Both the position numbers and the translations under genes were made by a program. The notes beneath the pieces are model-generated. The model was not told where the DNA came from. It ran no database searches and saw only the letters and a list, made by a program, of their open reading frames with translations. 64,000 bases of DNA, taken from positions 1,240,001 through 1,304,000 of the forward strand of contig JALPRQ010000001.1 in assembly GCA_023630215.1 (NCBI GenBank). The letters are read 5' to 3'. This DNA comes from Rhodobacteraceae bacterium NBU2976. GTDB lineage: Bacteria; Pseudomonadota; Alphaproteobacteria; Rhodobacterales; Rhodobacteraceae. Every line of letters begins with the position of its first letter. Position 1 is the first letter of the stretch. Below are positions 1 through 8,363 of the stretch, piece by piece.

Positions 1-96
1 GGCATCATCTTGTTCCAATGCTGTGGTTATGGGCGCGGTGCAGCCCAACAACAATGCAAGCGGCACGATACAGGCAAGCTTTAGCAGATGCGGCAC
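1..96 (-). CDS. Lipoprotein, N-terminal fragment (runs off the left edge)
   Basis: Partial gene. From a GTG at 96 (with GGGA six bases upstream), or a TTG at 108 in the same frame, the frame is open to base 1. It reads as a lipoprotein signal peptide with a hydrophobic stretch VPLALLLGC ending in a lipobox cysteine, followed by TAPITTALEQ. A lipoprotein anchored in the membrane is therefore likely, but the mature domain lies outside the window and no function can be given. It sits downstream of the TelA-like gene on the same strand and could belong to that operon. Confidence 0.5.
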   Translation of the reverse strand, partial: MPHLLKLACIVPLALLLGCTAPITTALEQDDA

Positions 97-149
97 GACA
101 CGTCCCAAAGTTAAGGTCCATCCCACCTGACGGGGATGGACCGATGATA

Positions 150-1340
150 TTAGTCGTCCAGACTATCGCCCAGATTGTGACCAGACGCCGTGCCCGATGA
201 TTTGGCCGCGGCAAGTTTGTTTTTCAGCTCGTCTTCCATATGCTGAAGCTCTTTCTCGGCCTCGGCGCGTTTGGCTTTGCCTTCGTCGGCAATGCGTAAG
301 CTGTCCTCGATCGTTTCAATCAAGTTGGCGTTGGCCGCCTTGATCGCTTCGATGTCAAACACACCGCGCTCCATCTGTTCGCGGACCTCGATATTGGCTT
401 GCTTCAGATTTTCTGCGTTCGAGGTCAGCAAATCGTTGGTCAGGTCGGTTGCTTCCTTGACCACGGCCGCCGCTTCGCGGGACCGGTGGATCGTCACAGC
501 CTGCGCCAACTGGGTTTCCCAGAGCGGCACCGTGTTGACCAGTGTCGAGTTTATCTTGGTCACCAACGACTTGTCGTTTTCCTGCACCAAGCGGATCGAG
601 GGCAGCGATTGCATCGTCACCTGACGCGTCAGCTTCAGATCATGCACCCGGCGTTCCAGATCGTCGCGGGCGGCGCGTAGATCGCGAAGCTCCTGCGCCT
701 TGATCACACCTTGATCTTCGGGCGCGTCCGCGACTTCTTTCTCCTTGGCTGGGATGTCATTCGCATCCAGCATCTTCAGCTTTTCTTCGCCAGCCGCGAT
801 GTAAAGTGCTAACTCGTCATAGAAATCGAGGGTTTTTTCGTAAAGCTTATCCAGCGATTTGATATCTTTTAGCAGGATCGTTTCGTGCTCGTGCAATTTC
901 TCGGTGATATTGTCGATCTGTCCTTGCACGGTTTCATATTTCGCCATGAATACGGCCATTGGCTTGGCCCGCCCAAGCAGCTTTTCCCACCAGCTTTGTT
1001 TGCGGTTGGGATCAAGCTCATCGACCGAGAATCCGCGTAGCGACGTCACCATCTCGCGCAGGCTGGCGCCCGCCGGTCCGACATCCTTGTTGCGCACGCC
1101 GGATAACATTTCCTGCGAGATTACCTGCAATTCAGCCTGCGCACCCGACCCGAACTGGATGATCGACTGGGTGTTGGTCATGTCCAGTTCAGCCATGCGT
1201 TTACTGATGGCGGCTTTTTCTTCGACACTGGCACTTTCGACGACAATCAGTTCACCCTTGGGCTCGGGCAGTAGGGTTGCAGTGACGGCTTCTACTTCTT
1301 TCAACGTGGCTTCGGCCTTGGCACGGATATCATCACTCAT
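150..1340 (-). CDS. TelA-family toxic anion resistance protein
   Basis: 396 residues, soluble, rich in charged heptad-like helices. The pattern (central LDKLYEKTLDFYDELALYI block, QSLPSIRLVQENDKSLVTKI block, C-terminal AIKAANANLIETIEDSLRIADEG) is that of the TelA/KlaA family linked to tellurite and other toxic anion resistance; the biochemical role of the family is not settled. It starts with ATG at 1340, 11 bases after the stop of the XpaC-like gene, so the two are co-transcribed, as they often are in other genomes. The family also appears next to TerC-type genes, and a TerC gene lies just upstream here. Confidence is high for the family and low for any specific substrate. Confidence 0.88.
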   Translation of the reverse strand: MSDDIRAKAEATLKEVEAVTATLLPEPKGELIVVESASVEEKAAISKRMAELDMTNTQSIIQFGSGAQAELQVISQEMLSGVRNKDVGPAGASLREMVTSLRGFSVDELDPNRKQSWWEKLLGRAKPMAVFMAKYETVQGQIDNITEKLHEHETILLKDIKSLDKLYEKTLDFYDELALYIAAGEEKLKMLDANDIPAKEKEVADAPEDQGVIKAQELRDLRAARDDLERRVHDLKLTRQVTMQSLPSIRLVQENDKSLVTKINSTLVNTVPLWETQLAQAVTIHRSREAAAVVKEATDLTNDLLTSNAENLKQANIEVREQMERGVFDIEAIKAANANLIETIEDSLRIADEGKAKRAEAEKELQHMEDELKNKLAAAKSSGTASGHNLGDSLDD

Positions 1341-1351
1341 TTTATGTCTCC

Positions 1352-2248
1352 TCAGCGGGCGGGAAGCCCTTCTCGTTCCAGTCGTTCACGAAGTACTTCA
1401 ATTTCGATTTCAAGATCATCCTTGTCGTCGAGCATGAGTTTTTCGCGGTGGGTGTTAAAGCTGATCTCCAGATCGTCGAGCAGCTTCTCATAATCGGCCT
1501 TGGCCGCAGCATCGCGGGACCGTTCATTCAGATTGGCATATTTGATGGTCGCGTCACGGGCTCCGTTCAGATAGACGCCCAGAAATTTGCGTGCGCGGGA
1601 CAGATCACGCGGGTCTTCCTCGACGGCTTTCAGCATGTCACGGACCGCTGCCCCAAACTGTTCCACCTTTGCCTCTAGCGGACGATCTTTGAACCGGCTG
1701 GCGGCGGTGTGGATTTCGCTTAGCGTTTTCTCGGCTTTTTCGATGGCGCGCGCGGCGCGATCAACTTCAAATTCATTCTGTTCGGTCATTCCCTTCTTGC
1801 GCATCGGGTCCAAACCAAAGGCTGACAGATGCGCGACCGAGGCGATTATCCCCATCCCAAGCGAAGCGATAAAAGGCTGTATCCATGCAATCCACGCAGC
1901 AATCAAAACCCCGAGTCCGGTCAACACAGCGGCAAACATTTTGCGCGGGATCATCGGTGGGCGGGCAATCTTGCGCGCGTGATAGGCTTCTTCGGCCTTC
2001 AAGCCGTCTCGCAACAGCCAAGCCGACAGAAGCAGAAGCGCCAGTGCGCCAAGTTCTGCCGCCGCAGTAAACGGATTGGCCCGCATCAATGATCCGATTC
2101 CGGCAAACAGCAAGGGCAGGGGGGCCAAGAACATCAGCCCGGCACGGACATTCAGCTTTGCCGCCTTGCGACCACGAAAAGCGTTTACAGGTCGCGCATT
2201 ATCCGGAGACCCTTCAGGCGAATGCGGACCGCCATATCGATCGGCCAT
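1352..2248 (-). CDS. XpaC-like (5-bromo-4-chloroindolyl phosphate hydrolysis) family membrane protein
   Basis: 298 residues. Four hydrophobic segments lie roughly at residues 38-55, 60-82, 105-125 and 127-148. They are followed by a long soluble helical tail with KAEKTLSEIHTAASRF, typical of the XpaC/DUF2786-like family that partners TelA proteins. The ATG at 2248 overlaps the stop of the 29-residue peptide upstream (TGATG arrangement), so translation is probably coupled. The function is not known beyond the association with TelA; a phosphatase activity should not be assumed from the family name. Confidence 0.8.
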   Translation of the reverse strand: MADRYGGPHSPEGSPDNARPVNAFRGRKAAKLNVRAGLMFLAPLPLLFAGIGSLMRANPFTAAAELGALALLLLSAWLLRDGLKAEEAYHARKIARPPMIPRKMFAAVLTGLGVLIAAWIAWIQPFIASLGMGIIASVAHLSAFGLDPMRKKGMTEQNEFEVDRAARAIEKAEKTLSEIHTAASRFKDRPLEAKVEQFGAAVRDMLKAVEEDPRDLSRARKFLGVYLNGARDATIKYANLNERSRDAAAKADYEKLLDDLEISFNTHREKLMLDDKDDLEIEIEVLRERLEREGLPAR

Positions 2249-2337
2249 CAGATGCCTCCTAGCGATCCAAAGGATACGGATGCCACAATCGCAAACAGGA
2301 CAATAAATGCAATCCAGCGCACACTGTTATCTGTCAA
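2248..2337 (-). CDS. Small single-pass membrane peptide, 29 residues
   Basis: Too short for routine gene finding. It starts at TTG (2337-2335) with a strong GGAGGGGG Shine-Dalgarno immediately upstream, and its stop overlaps the ATG of the XpaC-like gene. The product begins MTDNSVRWIAFIVLFAIV and continues ASVSFGSLGGI: a short polar start and one hydrophobic helix of about 19 residues. The strong ribosome binding site and stop-start overlap argue for a genuine first gene of the operon. It could help assemble the membrane protein encoded next, or simply couple translation to it. Confidence 0.55.
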   Translation of the reverse strand: MTDNSVRWIAFIVLFAIVASVSFGSLGGI

Positions 2338-2422
2338 CGCCCCCTCCGTTTTAACTCTAGAGGATAATATAGGCACACAACCCCTTGTTATCCAGTGAAA
2401 GATTCCTGAAGGCGATTAAGCG

Positions 2423-3226
2423 CTAATGCCCCGGCGTAGACCCTTGTTCGTGCAGTCGCTCCATCGCCAGTTTCTTTTGATAGCGCGTCTGAATAGCCTG
2501 AACGACAAACAGAACCGCGACCGAGAAATAGAAGGTCGATTTTGACATGGGTTCGACAGCATATCCAAAGAATTTAAGGTGCCCTTCGTGCCCGCCTTCG
2601 CCCAACAGAACGACCCCCACGATCAACAAAACAAACAGACCTAACACCTCGTACATGCGGTTTTTCTGGATAAATCGTGTCACACCGTCTGCCAACAACA
2701 ACATGGCGACACCCGACAGGATGATGGCAAAGGCAAGAACCGGGAAAACGTCAGTAATGGCCAATGCCGACAGGATAGAGTCAAAGCTGAAAATCAGGTT
2801 CATGAACACGATCAATGAAATCACCCCCCAGGTCGATTTCCTGCTGTCAGCATTCAGATCCTTTTCCAGATGTTCGATCGACAGAAGATGCGCAATTTCC
2901 TTCACTGCCGTATACATGATGAACATGCCACCAAACAGGAACACGATCACAGAGAAGTTGAACGACCCTTCCAGCACACCGGTCCAATGGATTTCAAAAA
3001 ATGGTTTGGATAGCGCGCCAATCAGCTGAATCATGACGAACAACAGAATAATACGCAACGCAATCGCGATCAGTATTCCCCAACGGCGCACTTTGGCTTG
3101 ATCCTGCTCTGGTGCCCGTTGGCTCTCGATGGAAATATAGAGAAGGTTATCAAACCCCAACACCGCCTGCAGAAAGATCAGCACGCCAAGATTGCCAAGG
3201 TTGGTAAGAGTCAGCAAATCGCCCAT
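2423..3226 (-). CDS. TerC family integral membrane protein
   Basis: 267 residues from the ATG at 3226, which has AAGGAG seven bases upstream; a further in-frame ATG at 3262 lacks one. About seven membrane helices carry the acidic family residues: FDNLLYISIE in the first helix pair and FSFDSILSA in the fourth. TerC proteins are linked to tellurite resistance and, in more recent work on the family, to export of metal ions such as manganese. The neighbouring TelA/XpaC operon on the same strand is compatible with a membrane stress or metal-handling module, but it is separated by about 85 bases and may be transcribed alone. Confidence 0.88.
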   Translation of the reverse strand: MGDLLTLTNLGNLGVLIFLQAVLGFDNLLYISIESQRAPEQDQAKVRRWGILIAIALRIILLFVMIQLIGALSKPFFEIHWTGVLEGSFNFSVIVFLFGGMFIMYTAVKEIAHLLSIEHLEKDLNADSRKSTWGVISLIVFMNLIFSFDSILSALAITDVFPVLAFAIILSGVAMLLLADGVTRFIQKNRMYEVLGLFVLLIVGVVLLGEGGHEGHLKFFGYAVEPMSKSTFYFSVAVLFVVQAIQTRYQKKLAMERLHEQGSTPGH

Positions 3227-3402
3227 ATGAATGCTCCTTTTATATCGAAGTTCATTGAACACAGACGCACAGCCAACGCAAGATTTTCGGGACCAATCGC
3301 AGCATGCAAATTTTTTTGTCGAAATCGGTCTTTTCTGTTATGTTCCGACTGCGTCAAATTCTCCGGGGCGTTCCCGGAACGCGAAGTTTAGGACGGTTGG
3401 CA

Positions 3403-3606
3403 ATGGCAAAAGGCAAAGTAAAATGGTTCAATCCAGATAAAGGATTTGGATTTATCGTTCCTGAAGGTGGTGGCAAGGATGTGTTTGTCCATATCACCGC
3501 GTTGCAGGAAGCAGGGCTGCAAACCCTGAAAGATGATCAACCGATAGAATATGAAATGGTCGATGGGCGCGATGGACGTCAGCATGCGGGAAAGCTGAAG
3601 GTCTGA
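3403..3606 (+). CDS. Cold-shock domain protein (CspA type)
   Basis: 67 residues: a single cold-shock domain starting MAKGKVKWFNPDKGFGFIVP. RNP1 is KGFGFI and RNP2 is DVFVHI. It binds single-stranded nucleic acid and acts as an RNA chaperone in the cytoplasm. The start at 3403 is chosen because the domain begins there; an upstream in-frame ATG at 3304 would add unrelated residues. A possible promoter (TTGTCG at 3316, TTATGT at 3338, 16-bp spacer) lies about 60 bases upstream, leaving a short 5' leader. Monocistronic, divergent from terC. Confidence 0.93.
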   Translation: MAKGKVKWFNPDKGFGFIVPEGGGKDVFVHITALQEAGLQTLKDDQPIEYEMVDGRDGRQHAGKLKV

Positions 3607-3732
3607 TCCCTGCAAGCTGTTAGCTACTCACATTCTATTCAGGCCCGATAATAGCCGGGTTTCGCAATTTTGGTCTTGGTTGGTCGAATTCGCACGAAAA
3701 CGAACGTTCAGTCCGCCTTCGGCATCGTACGA

Positions 3733-4422
3733 TTACTGCAACTGGCGATAAACGTTCGGATTCCAAGCGCAGGCGAAACCGTCTCCGTCCCCATCAAGGT
3801 TCAGAGGATCATTTTCCGGGCCACCATTGGCAAGGAAATAGCGCTGGGCTTCATCCGCCGTTCCGAATTTGTTGCATTCAGACCGCCGGGTGCGAATGAC
3901 CGGGCGGCGATATTTACGCTCGCCAACCTGATGTGTGGTCGAACGGGCATATTCCGCGATATTGACCCCCGCGATCACCTCGGGTATCTGACCCGGTTCA
4001 ATGACAACACGGTTCGCACGCGCTTCTTCCAACAGCCGAGCGGCTTCGGTTCGGTCAACGATCTGCTGGTCCAGCGAGAACTGGTTGAGGTCGATCGAGC
4101 CATCATCGGTCACGATCTGCGCACCAGTCACGGGATCAATACCCGGTGTTGCCGATGCTGTTTCAGTTGTGGGTGTCGTGCCAATATTCGCCGCATTTGC
4201 AGGTGCGGTTGCTGTCAAGGCTTCGTTCACGGCAGCATTCAGGCTGGAGGTCATGTCCCCCGGCGCCTGTGTCTGAGGAGGTTGCGGCGTAAACTGCTGG
4301 ACAGGTGGCGGCGGAGGCGTGCCAACAGTGTCAAAATAGCCGACACCACCAGCCGGGACACTGTCATTGCATCCCGAAACAACCAGTCCGGCCACCAACA
4401 GACCTGAAAGCTTTTTGAACAT
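3733..4422 (-). CDS. Excalibur calcium-binding domain lipoprotein
   Basis: 229 residues. The N-terminus carries a lipoprotein signal with lipobox VVSGC (Cys18). A proline- and alanine-rich linker of about 120 residues follows, then a C-terminal Excalibur domain (about 175-225) with two cysteines: SECNKFGTADEAQRYF, then NGGPENDPLNLDGDGDGFAC. The DGDGDG loop resembles a calcium-binding EF-hand loop. Probable location is the periplasmic face of a membrane. It is convergent with the csp gene and lies 24 bases downstream of gatA on the same strand. A physiological role is not known. Confidence 0.82.
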   Translation of the reverse strand: MFKKLSGLLVAGLVVSGCNDSVPAGGVGYFDTVGTPPPPPVQQFTPQPPQTQAPGDMTSSLNAAVNEALTATAPANAANIGTTPTTETASATPGIDPVTGAQIVTDDGSIDLNQFSLDQQIVDRTEAARLLEEARANRVVIEPGQIPEVIAGVNIAEYARSTTHQVGERKYRRPVIRTRRSECNKFGTADEAQRYFLANGGPENDPLNLDGDGDGFACAWNPNVYRQLQ

Positions 4423-4446
4423 CGACCGCTCCTTCGCCGTTTGTCT

Positions 4447-5931
4447 TTACCACCACTTAACAGGTTTCGCAGTGAAACTGGAAGCCTGTTCAAGGGCATA
4501 AGCAGTATTCAGCATATCTGCCTCTCCCCATGGCTGTCCAATCAATTGCAGCCCCAGCGGCAGACCCTGATGGTCAACACCTGCCGGGACCGACACACCG
4601 GGAAGGCCAGCAAGGTTCACGGTCACGGTGAACACGTCATTCAGATACATCTTGATCGGGTCGGCATCGGCCATCTCGCCAATGCCAAAGGCGGCAGAGG
4701 GGGTGGCCGGCGTCAGGATCTGGTCGATGCCATCAGCAAAAACCTTTTCGAAATCTTGCCGGATCAGCGTGCGGACCTTCTGCGCCCTCAGGTAATAGGC
4801 GTCATAGAACCCCGCCGACAGGACATAAGCCCCGATCATGACGCGGCGCTGAACCTCGGGCCCAAAGCCTTCGGCGCGGGTGCGTTCGTACATCTCGGTG
4901 ATGCCTTCGCCCGGCTTTAATTTCGCGCGGTGGCCGTATTTCACGCCGTCATACCGCGACAGGTTCGACGATGCCTCGGCGGGGGCAATCACGTAATAGG
5001 CGGGCAGGGCGTATTTGGTGTGCGGCAGCGAGATATCCACGATTTCGGCTCCTGCCGCTTTCAGCTTCTCCGCACCTTCATGCCACAGAGCTTCGATTTC
5101 TGCGGGCATCCCATCCATGCGGTATTCCTTGGGGATACCGATTTTCTTGCCACGAATATCGCCGGTCAGGGCGGCTTCGAAATCCGGAACCGGGATATCG
5201 GCGGAGGTCGAATCCTTCGGGTCATGGCTGCACATGGTTTTCAGCATGATCGCGCTGTCCCGAACGGTTTTCGTCATCGGTCCGGCCTGATCCAGACTGG
5301 AAGCAAAGGCCACAATCCCCCAGCGGGACACACGGCCATAGGTCGGTTTCACGCCCACAATGCCAGTGAACGCCGCAGGCTGGCGGATCGATCCGCCCGT
5401 ATCCGTGCCCGTTGCCGCCAGACACAGGTCCGCCGATACGGCTGCCGCTGACCCGCCGGATGAGCCGCCGGGTGTCAGCGCCGTGTCATCATTCCCGCGC
5501 CGCCACGGGCTGATCGCGGGGCCGTAATAGGACGTTTCATTTGACGAACCCATGGCGAATTCGTCCATGTTCAGCTTGCCCAGCATCACCGCACCAGCAT
5601 TCCACAGGTTGGTGGTGACGGTGCTTTCATATTGCGGTTTGAACCCATCCAGAATGTGGCTCGCCGCCTGCGTCTGTACGCCTTCGGTGCAGAACAGGTC
5701 TTTGATCCCCAGCGGAATGCCACACATATCCGGCGCATCCCCCGCGGCGAGGCGTTTATCTGCCGCCGCTGCCATTTCCAGCGCCTTTTCAGGCGTCTTG
5801 GTGGAATAAGCGTTGAGGGCGTCGGAGCCTTCCACCGCATCGACATACGCCTGCGTCAATTCGGTGGCCGTGTAGTCGCCAGCGCGTAGCGCGTCCCGGG
5901 CATCCGCAATGGTCAGTTTCGACAGATCCAT
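4447..5931 (-). CDS. gatA: Asp-tRNA(Asn)/Glu-tRNA(Gln) amidotransferase subunit A
   Basis: 494 residues, the usual GatA length. This amidase subunit releases ammonia from glutamine, which GatB uses to amidate Glu-tRNA(Gln) or Asp-tRNA(Asn). The amidase signature is intact: catalytic lysine in [10 protein letters not shown] (Lys77) and the Ser-cisSer-Ser region [11 protein letters not shown] with [13 protein letters not shown] (about 155-185). The ATG at 5931 lies 3 bases after the gatC stop, giving a gatC-gatA operon. gatB is not in the window. Confidence 0.97.
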   Translation of the reverse strand: MDLSKLTIADARDALRAGDYTATELTQAYVDAVEGSDALNAYSTKTPEKALEMAAAADKRLAAGDAPDMCGIPLGIKDLFCTEGVQTQAASHILDGFKPQYESTVTTNLWNAGAVMLGKLNMDEFAMGSSNETSYYGPAISPWRRGNDDTALTPGGSSGGSAAAVSADLCLAATGTDTGGSIRQPAAFTGIVGVKPTYGRVSRWGIVAFASSLDQAGPMTKTVRDSAIMLKTMCSHDPKDSTSADIPVPDFEAALTGDIRGKKIGIPKEYRMDGMPAEIEALWHEGAEKLKAAGAEIVDISLPHTKYALPAYYVIAPAEASSNLSRYDGVKYGHRAKLKPGEGITEMYERTRAEGFGPEVQRRVMIGAYVLSAGFYDAYYLRAQKVRTLIRQDFEKVFADGIDQILTPATPSAAFGIGEMADADPIKMYLNDVFTVTVNLAGLPGVSVPAGVDHQGLPLGLQLIGQPWGEADMLNTAYALEQASSFTAKPVKWW

Positions 5932-5934
5932 GAC

Positions 5935-6222
5935 TTACTCCACCACTTTCGGGACGGCAAAGAACCCTTCGCGTGCATCCGGCGCATTGGCGAGGATCTT
6001 GTCCTGAATATTGCCATCGGTCACCTCGTCGACGCGGCGTTTCAGTTCCATCGGCGTGACCGATGTCATGGGCTCCACCCCGTCGATATCCACCTCGTTC
6101 AGCTCCTCCATGAAATCGAGGATTTTGGAGAGCGACGCCGCCAAAGGCTCTAACGCCTCCTCCGCCACTTCAATCCGCGCCAAATGCGCCACCCGGCGCG
6201 CGGTGTCTTTATCAATCGACAT
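5935..6222 (-). CDS. gatC: Asp-tRNA(Asn)/Glu-tRNA(Gln) amidotransferase subunit C
   Basis: 95 residues, the standard size. It begins MSIDKDTARRVAHLARIEV and has the conserved block DGVEPMTSVTPMELKRR followed by the ILANAPDAREGFFAVPKVVE tail that wraps between GatA and GatB. It stabilises the amidotransferase complex. First gene of the gatC-gatA unit; the upstream 115 bases separate it from a divergent small secreted protein gene. Confidence 0.96.
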   Translation of the reverse strand: MSIDKDTARRVAHLARIEVAEEALEPLAASLSKILDFMEELNEVDIDGVEPMTSVTPMELKRRVDEVTDGNIQDKILANAPDAREGFFAVPKVVE

Positions 6223-6355
6223 GGGTCATTCCTGAACATTTCGGTTGGGTCGGAGGTTTAGCGGGCAGGCGCGCAGGGTGCAAGGGGATGAGTTGATTTG
6301 ACAGGGTTCCTAGGCTGACCTAGCGTTAGGTTTCTTCTTGTTTGGGGGCACTTTT

Positions 6356-6565
6356 ATGAAGAAATATTTGTTGGCGATTATCGTGATGGCGACGTCGGGG
6401 CAACTGGCGGCGCAAGAGTCTGTTTCCATATCATTTGGGAAAATCAACACAACCTATACAAATCAGGCCGATGATCATTCCAGCGGAAGCTCGTCAGCAA
6501 CCGTGGGTGGGTCGGAGACGATTTCAATCGGGGCGAACGAAACGTTCACCGTTGGTGGACGCTAG
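6356..6565 (+). CDS. Small secreted Gly/Ser-rich protein, 69 residues
   Basis: From the ATG at 6356 the product begins MKKYLLAIIVMATSGQLAAQ, a clear Sec signal peptide with a probable cut after the Ala-Gln region. About 48 mature residues follow that are rich in Ser, Gly and Thr (HSSGSSSATVGGSETISIG), with no cysteine. An in-frame ATG at 6338 would extend it and disrupt the signal. The function is not recognised. It precedes the inverted-repeat region and the reverse transcriptase island, and may be part of the variable segment. Confidence 0.5.
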   Translation: MKKYLLAIIVMATSGQLAAQESVSISFGKINTTYTNQADDHSSGSSSATVGGSETISIGANETFTVGGR

Positions 6566-6600
6566 AGGTTAGACTAATTGCCTGTAAGCATAAGATCGGA

Positions 6601-6776
6601 GGGTGAGCGCCTGACCGTGGGGTGGCGCTGAGAGGGTGGTGACGGGCACTTTATGGCCACCGCCACATCTTCCCTTCGAGGATCGCAACCCATTGCCAAA
6701 GCGCCAGCCCGCCGGGACTGTCAGGCGCTCACCCGGCGGCTTCGCCTTGATTCCGGGCGGGGGGCCTATCGTCACC
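6601..6776. repeat. Nested inverted-repeat element
   Basis: A compact palindromic module. A perfect 15-bp inverted repeat pairs 6601-6615 with 6720-6734. Inside it TGGCGCT (6623-6629) pairs with AGCGCCA (6700-6706). Overlapping pairs are CCGCCGGG with CCCGGCGG around 6711-6740 and GGTGACG (6638-6644) with CGTCACC (6770-6776). The GC-rich composition contrasts with the AT-rich RT gene that begins at 6788. It could be a repetitive extragenic palindrome, a terminator for the RT gene, or an RNA. Open frames across it look like spurious translations. Confidence 0.6.
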
Positions 6777-6787
6777 GGTGCAGCACA

Positions 6788-8269
6788 CTACTCACTTGTT
6801 TTTGAACTGACGGATTTCTCAAGTGCATCATGGATTCTTTGAATTGAAAATTTTTTATAGTTTCTCATTTGTCTAGTGATCGGAAATCCCTTTTTTCCAA
6901 AGATTCCACTTGCCCGCTTTACATATGTATAAAATGTCCAAGTTTTCATATTAGAATGATCGAAAGCTTTATGCGAGAAATATGCTTCGCGTCGAACCTT
7001 AGAGTGGCGTTCAAAAAAAGCGGAGAAATTAAAACTCTTCTTCAGGCCCTCAGTATCTTGTTTGGGATTATTTTGAACATGTTGGGCTGATGCTGCTTTC
7101 GCAGCTTTGGAAGCTTTTCTGAAAAGTCGCGATATTGTGCTATCTCTAATAAAGACGTTCTTACCGTCGTATCTGAATCCAAGATACTCTAACCCGTTTC
7201 TTCCACTTGGACCTGACAAGTGTTTAAATGTTTGACCACCAGATTTTACAAAATACTCAACTACACACGTTTTTTCTTCCTTAATCCTAAGATGTGATCC
7301 TGCCTCAGATATAGCAGCTTTTGCAGCAGCAGATATAGTATTTATAATTTTGGTCGAGTTATTATCAGTCGGAATTATGAATAAGATGTCGTCAGAATAT
7401 CTAACGTATTTTCCATCCAATTCCTTAGCCAACTGAAACATACTCTGGTCAAATTTCAGCAAGTAAAAGTTCGCTACCAAGTCCGAAATTGGGACTCCTT
7501 GCGGAATTCCATAATCATGAGGATTTTTCTCGATGAGGGAGTCATACTTTCCTGACTTTCCCGCAATTTTCTCTCTAAATTCTTGAGGAGTGCATATTTG
7601 GGTATCCATGTCCTTGAATGATTTTGAATAGCCTTCAATCCCAGTGACAGGATCGGTCTTTAAAATTCCAAGACGTCGATACGCACGTTTAACGTCGACA
7701 AAATGATATCTGGTAAGATTCTTGAAAACTGCATAGTGGTCTTCTGGAAGTTGCGATACACCTAAAAGGTCACACCATATTTCGCGAATTTTTGAATGGT
7801 CGATACTTTCGAAATAGCTTGCAATATCGAGCGCTATTGCTACGCAATTTCCTAGATTAGCAACCAATTGAAACGCATCATTCGCGAAGTCGATATTGCA
7901 TTTTCCGGCGTGCGAATGTGGCGAGACAGGGATGTGTCGATAAGCAAGAACACTTTCACTTATACCTAGCTTGCTCAATCTTGCTTCATACAACTCAGAA
8001 ACAATTTTTCGGTAGTGAGCAAATATGTATGCGTCTTTCCTTGCGGCATATCTGATCGGCCTTTTCTTGGGTTTTGGCTTTCCACCAGCGCCACTTCTGT
8101 AAGGCTGATAACCGCTATAGTATTTTAGTAGTGGGAAAAAAGAATTCTTTTCGACGCGGGATGGGTCGGTAACAATTGCTTCCGCCTCTGTCGGCGATAA
8201 TGGTGCGTCAAAGTGAGGATAGTGTTTTAGATCTTTCGGAGCAATTGAGGGGTCAATCAAACAATTCAT
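6788..8269 (-). CDS. Reverse transcriptase of the defence-associated (UG/DRT) type, DRT2-like by locus structure
   Basis: 493 residues. Reverse transcriptase motifs are present: motif A LDIASYF with Asp148, motif B GIPQGVPISDLVANFYL (254-270), motif C YSDD (291-294) and the LEYLGFRY block (360-367). No endonuclease, maturase or integrase domain is visible, so this is not a group II intron protein or mobile retroelement. The N-terminal KHYPHFD start and GKCNIDFAN block resemble bacterial UG-class RTs used in phage defence. AT-rich codons differ from all neighbours, which suggests horizontal transfer. ATG at 8269; a structured RNA with a template-like loop lies directly upstream on the same strand. 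The exact UG subclass cannot be fixed without a tree. Confidence 0.88.
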   Translation of the reverse strand: MNCLIDPSIAPKDLKHYPHFDAPLSPTEAEAIVTDPSRVEKNSFFPLLKYYSGYQPYRSGAGGKPKPKKRPIRYAARKDAYIFAHYRKIVSELYEARLSKLGISESVLAYRHIPVSPHSHAGKCNIDFANDAFQLVANLGNCVAIALDIASYFESIDHSKIREIWCDLLGVSQLPEDHYAVFKNLTRYHFVDVKRAYRRLGILKTDPVTGIEGYSKSFKDMDTQICTPQEFREKIAGKSGKYDSLIEKNPHDYGIPQGVPISDLVANFYLLKFDQSMFQLAKELDGKYVRYSDDILFIIPTDNNSTKIINTISAAAKAAISEAGSHLRIKEEKTCVVEYFVKSGGQTFKHLSGPSGRNGLEYLGFRYDGKNVFIRDSTISRLFRKASKAAKAASAQHVQNNPKQDTEGLKKSFNFSAFFERHSKVRREAYFSHKAFDHSNMKTWTFYTYVKRASGIFGKKGFPITRQMRNYKKFSIQRIHDALEKSVSSKTSE

Positions 8270-8363
8270 TCCTAAAATTTTGCGAATGGGGAAGGTTTCG
8301 CTGAGTATTAGTGTTTACTCTCCACCTTCCCCGCCGTTGTCTCAAACACTAAGTTATCGACGA

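Noticed and set aside
6569-6775. Open frames across the palindromic region on both strands
   Set aside because: They follow the inverted repeats, carry no ribosome binding site and read as low-complexity translations of structure.
6788-8269. Group II intron or retron interpretation of the RT
   Set aside because: No intron RNA domains, no maturase or HNH domain, and no retron msr-msd inverted repeat with branching G; the upstream RNA fits a template-loop RT better.
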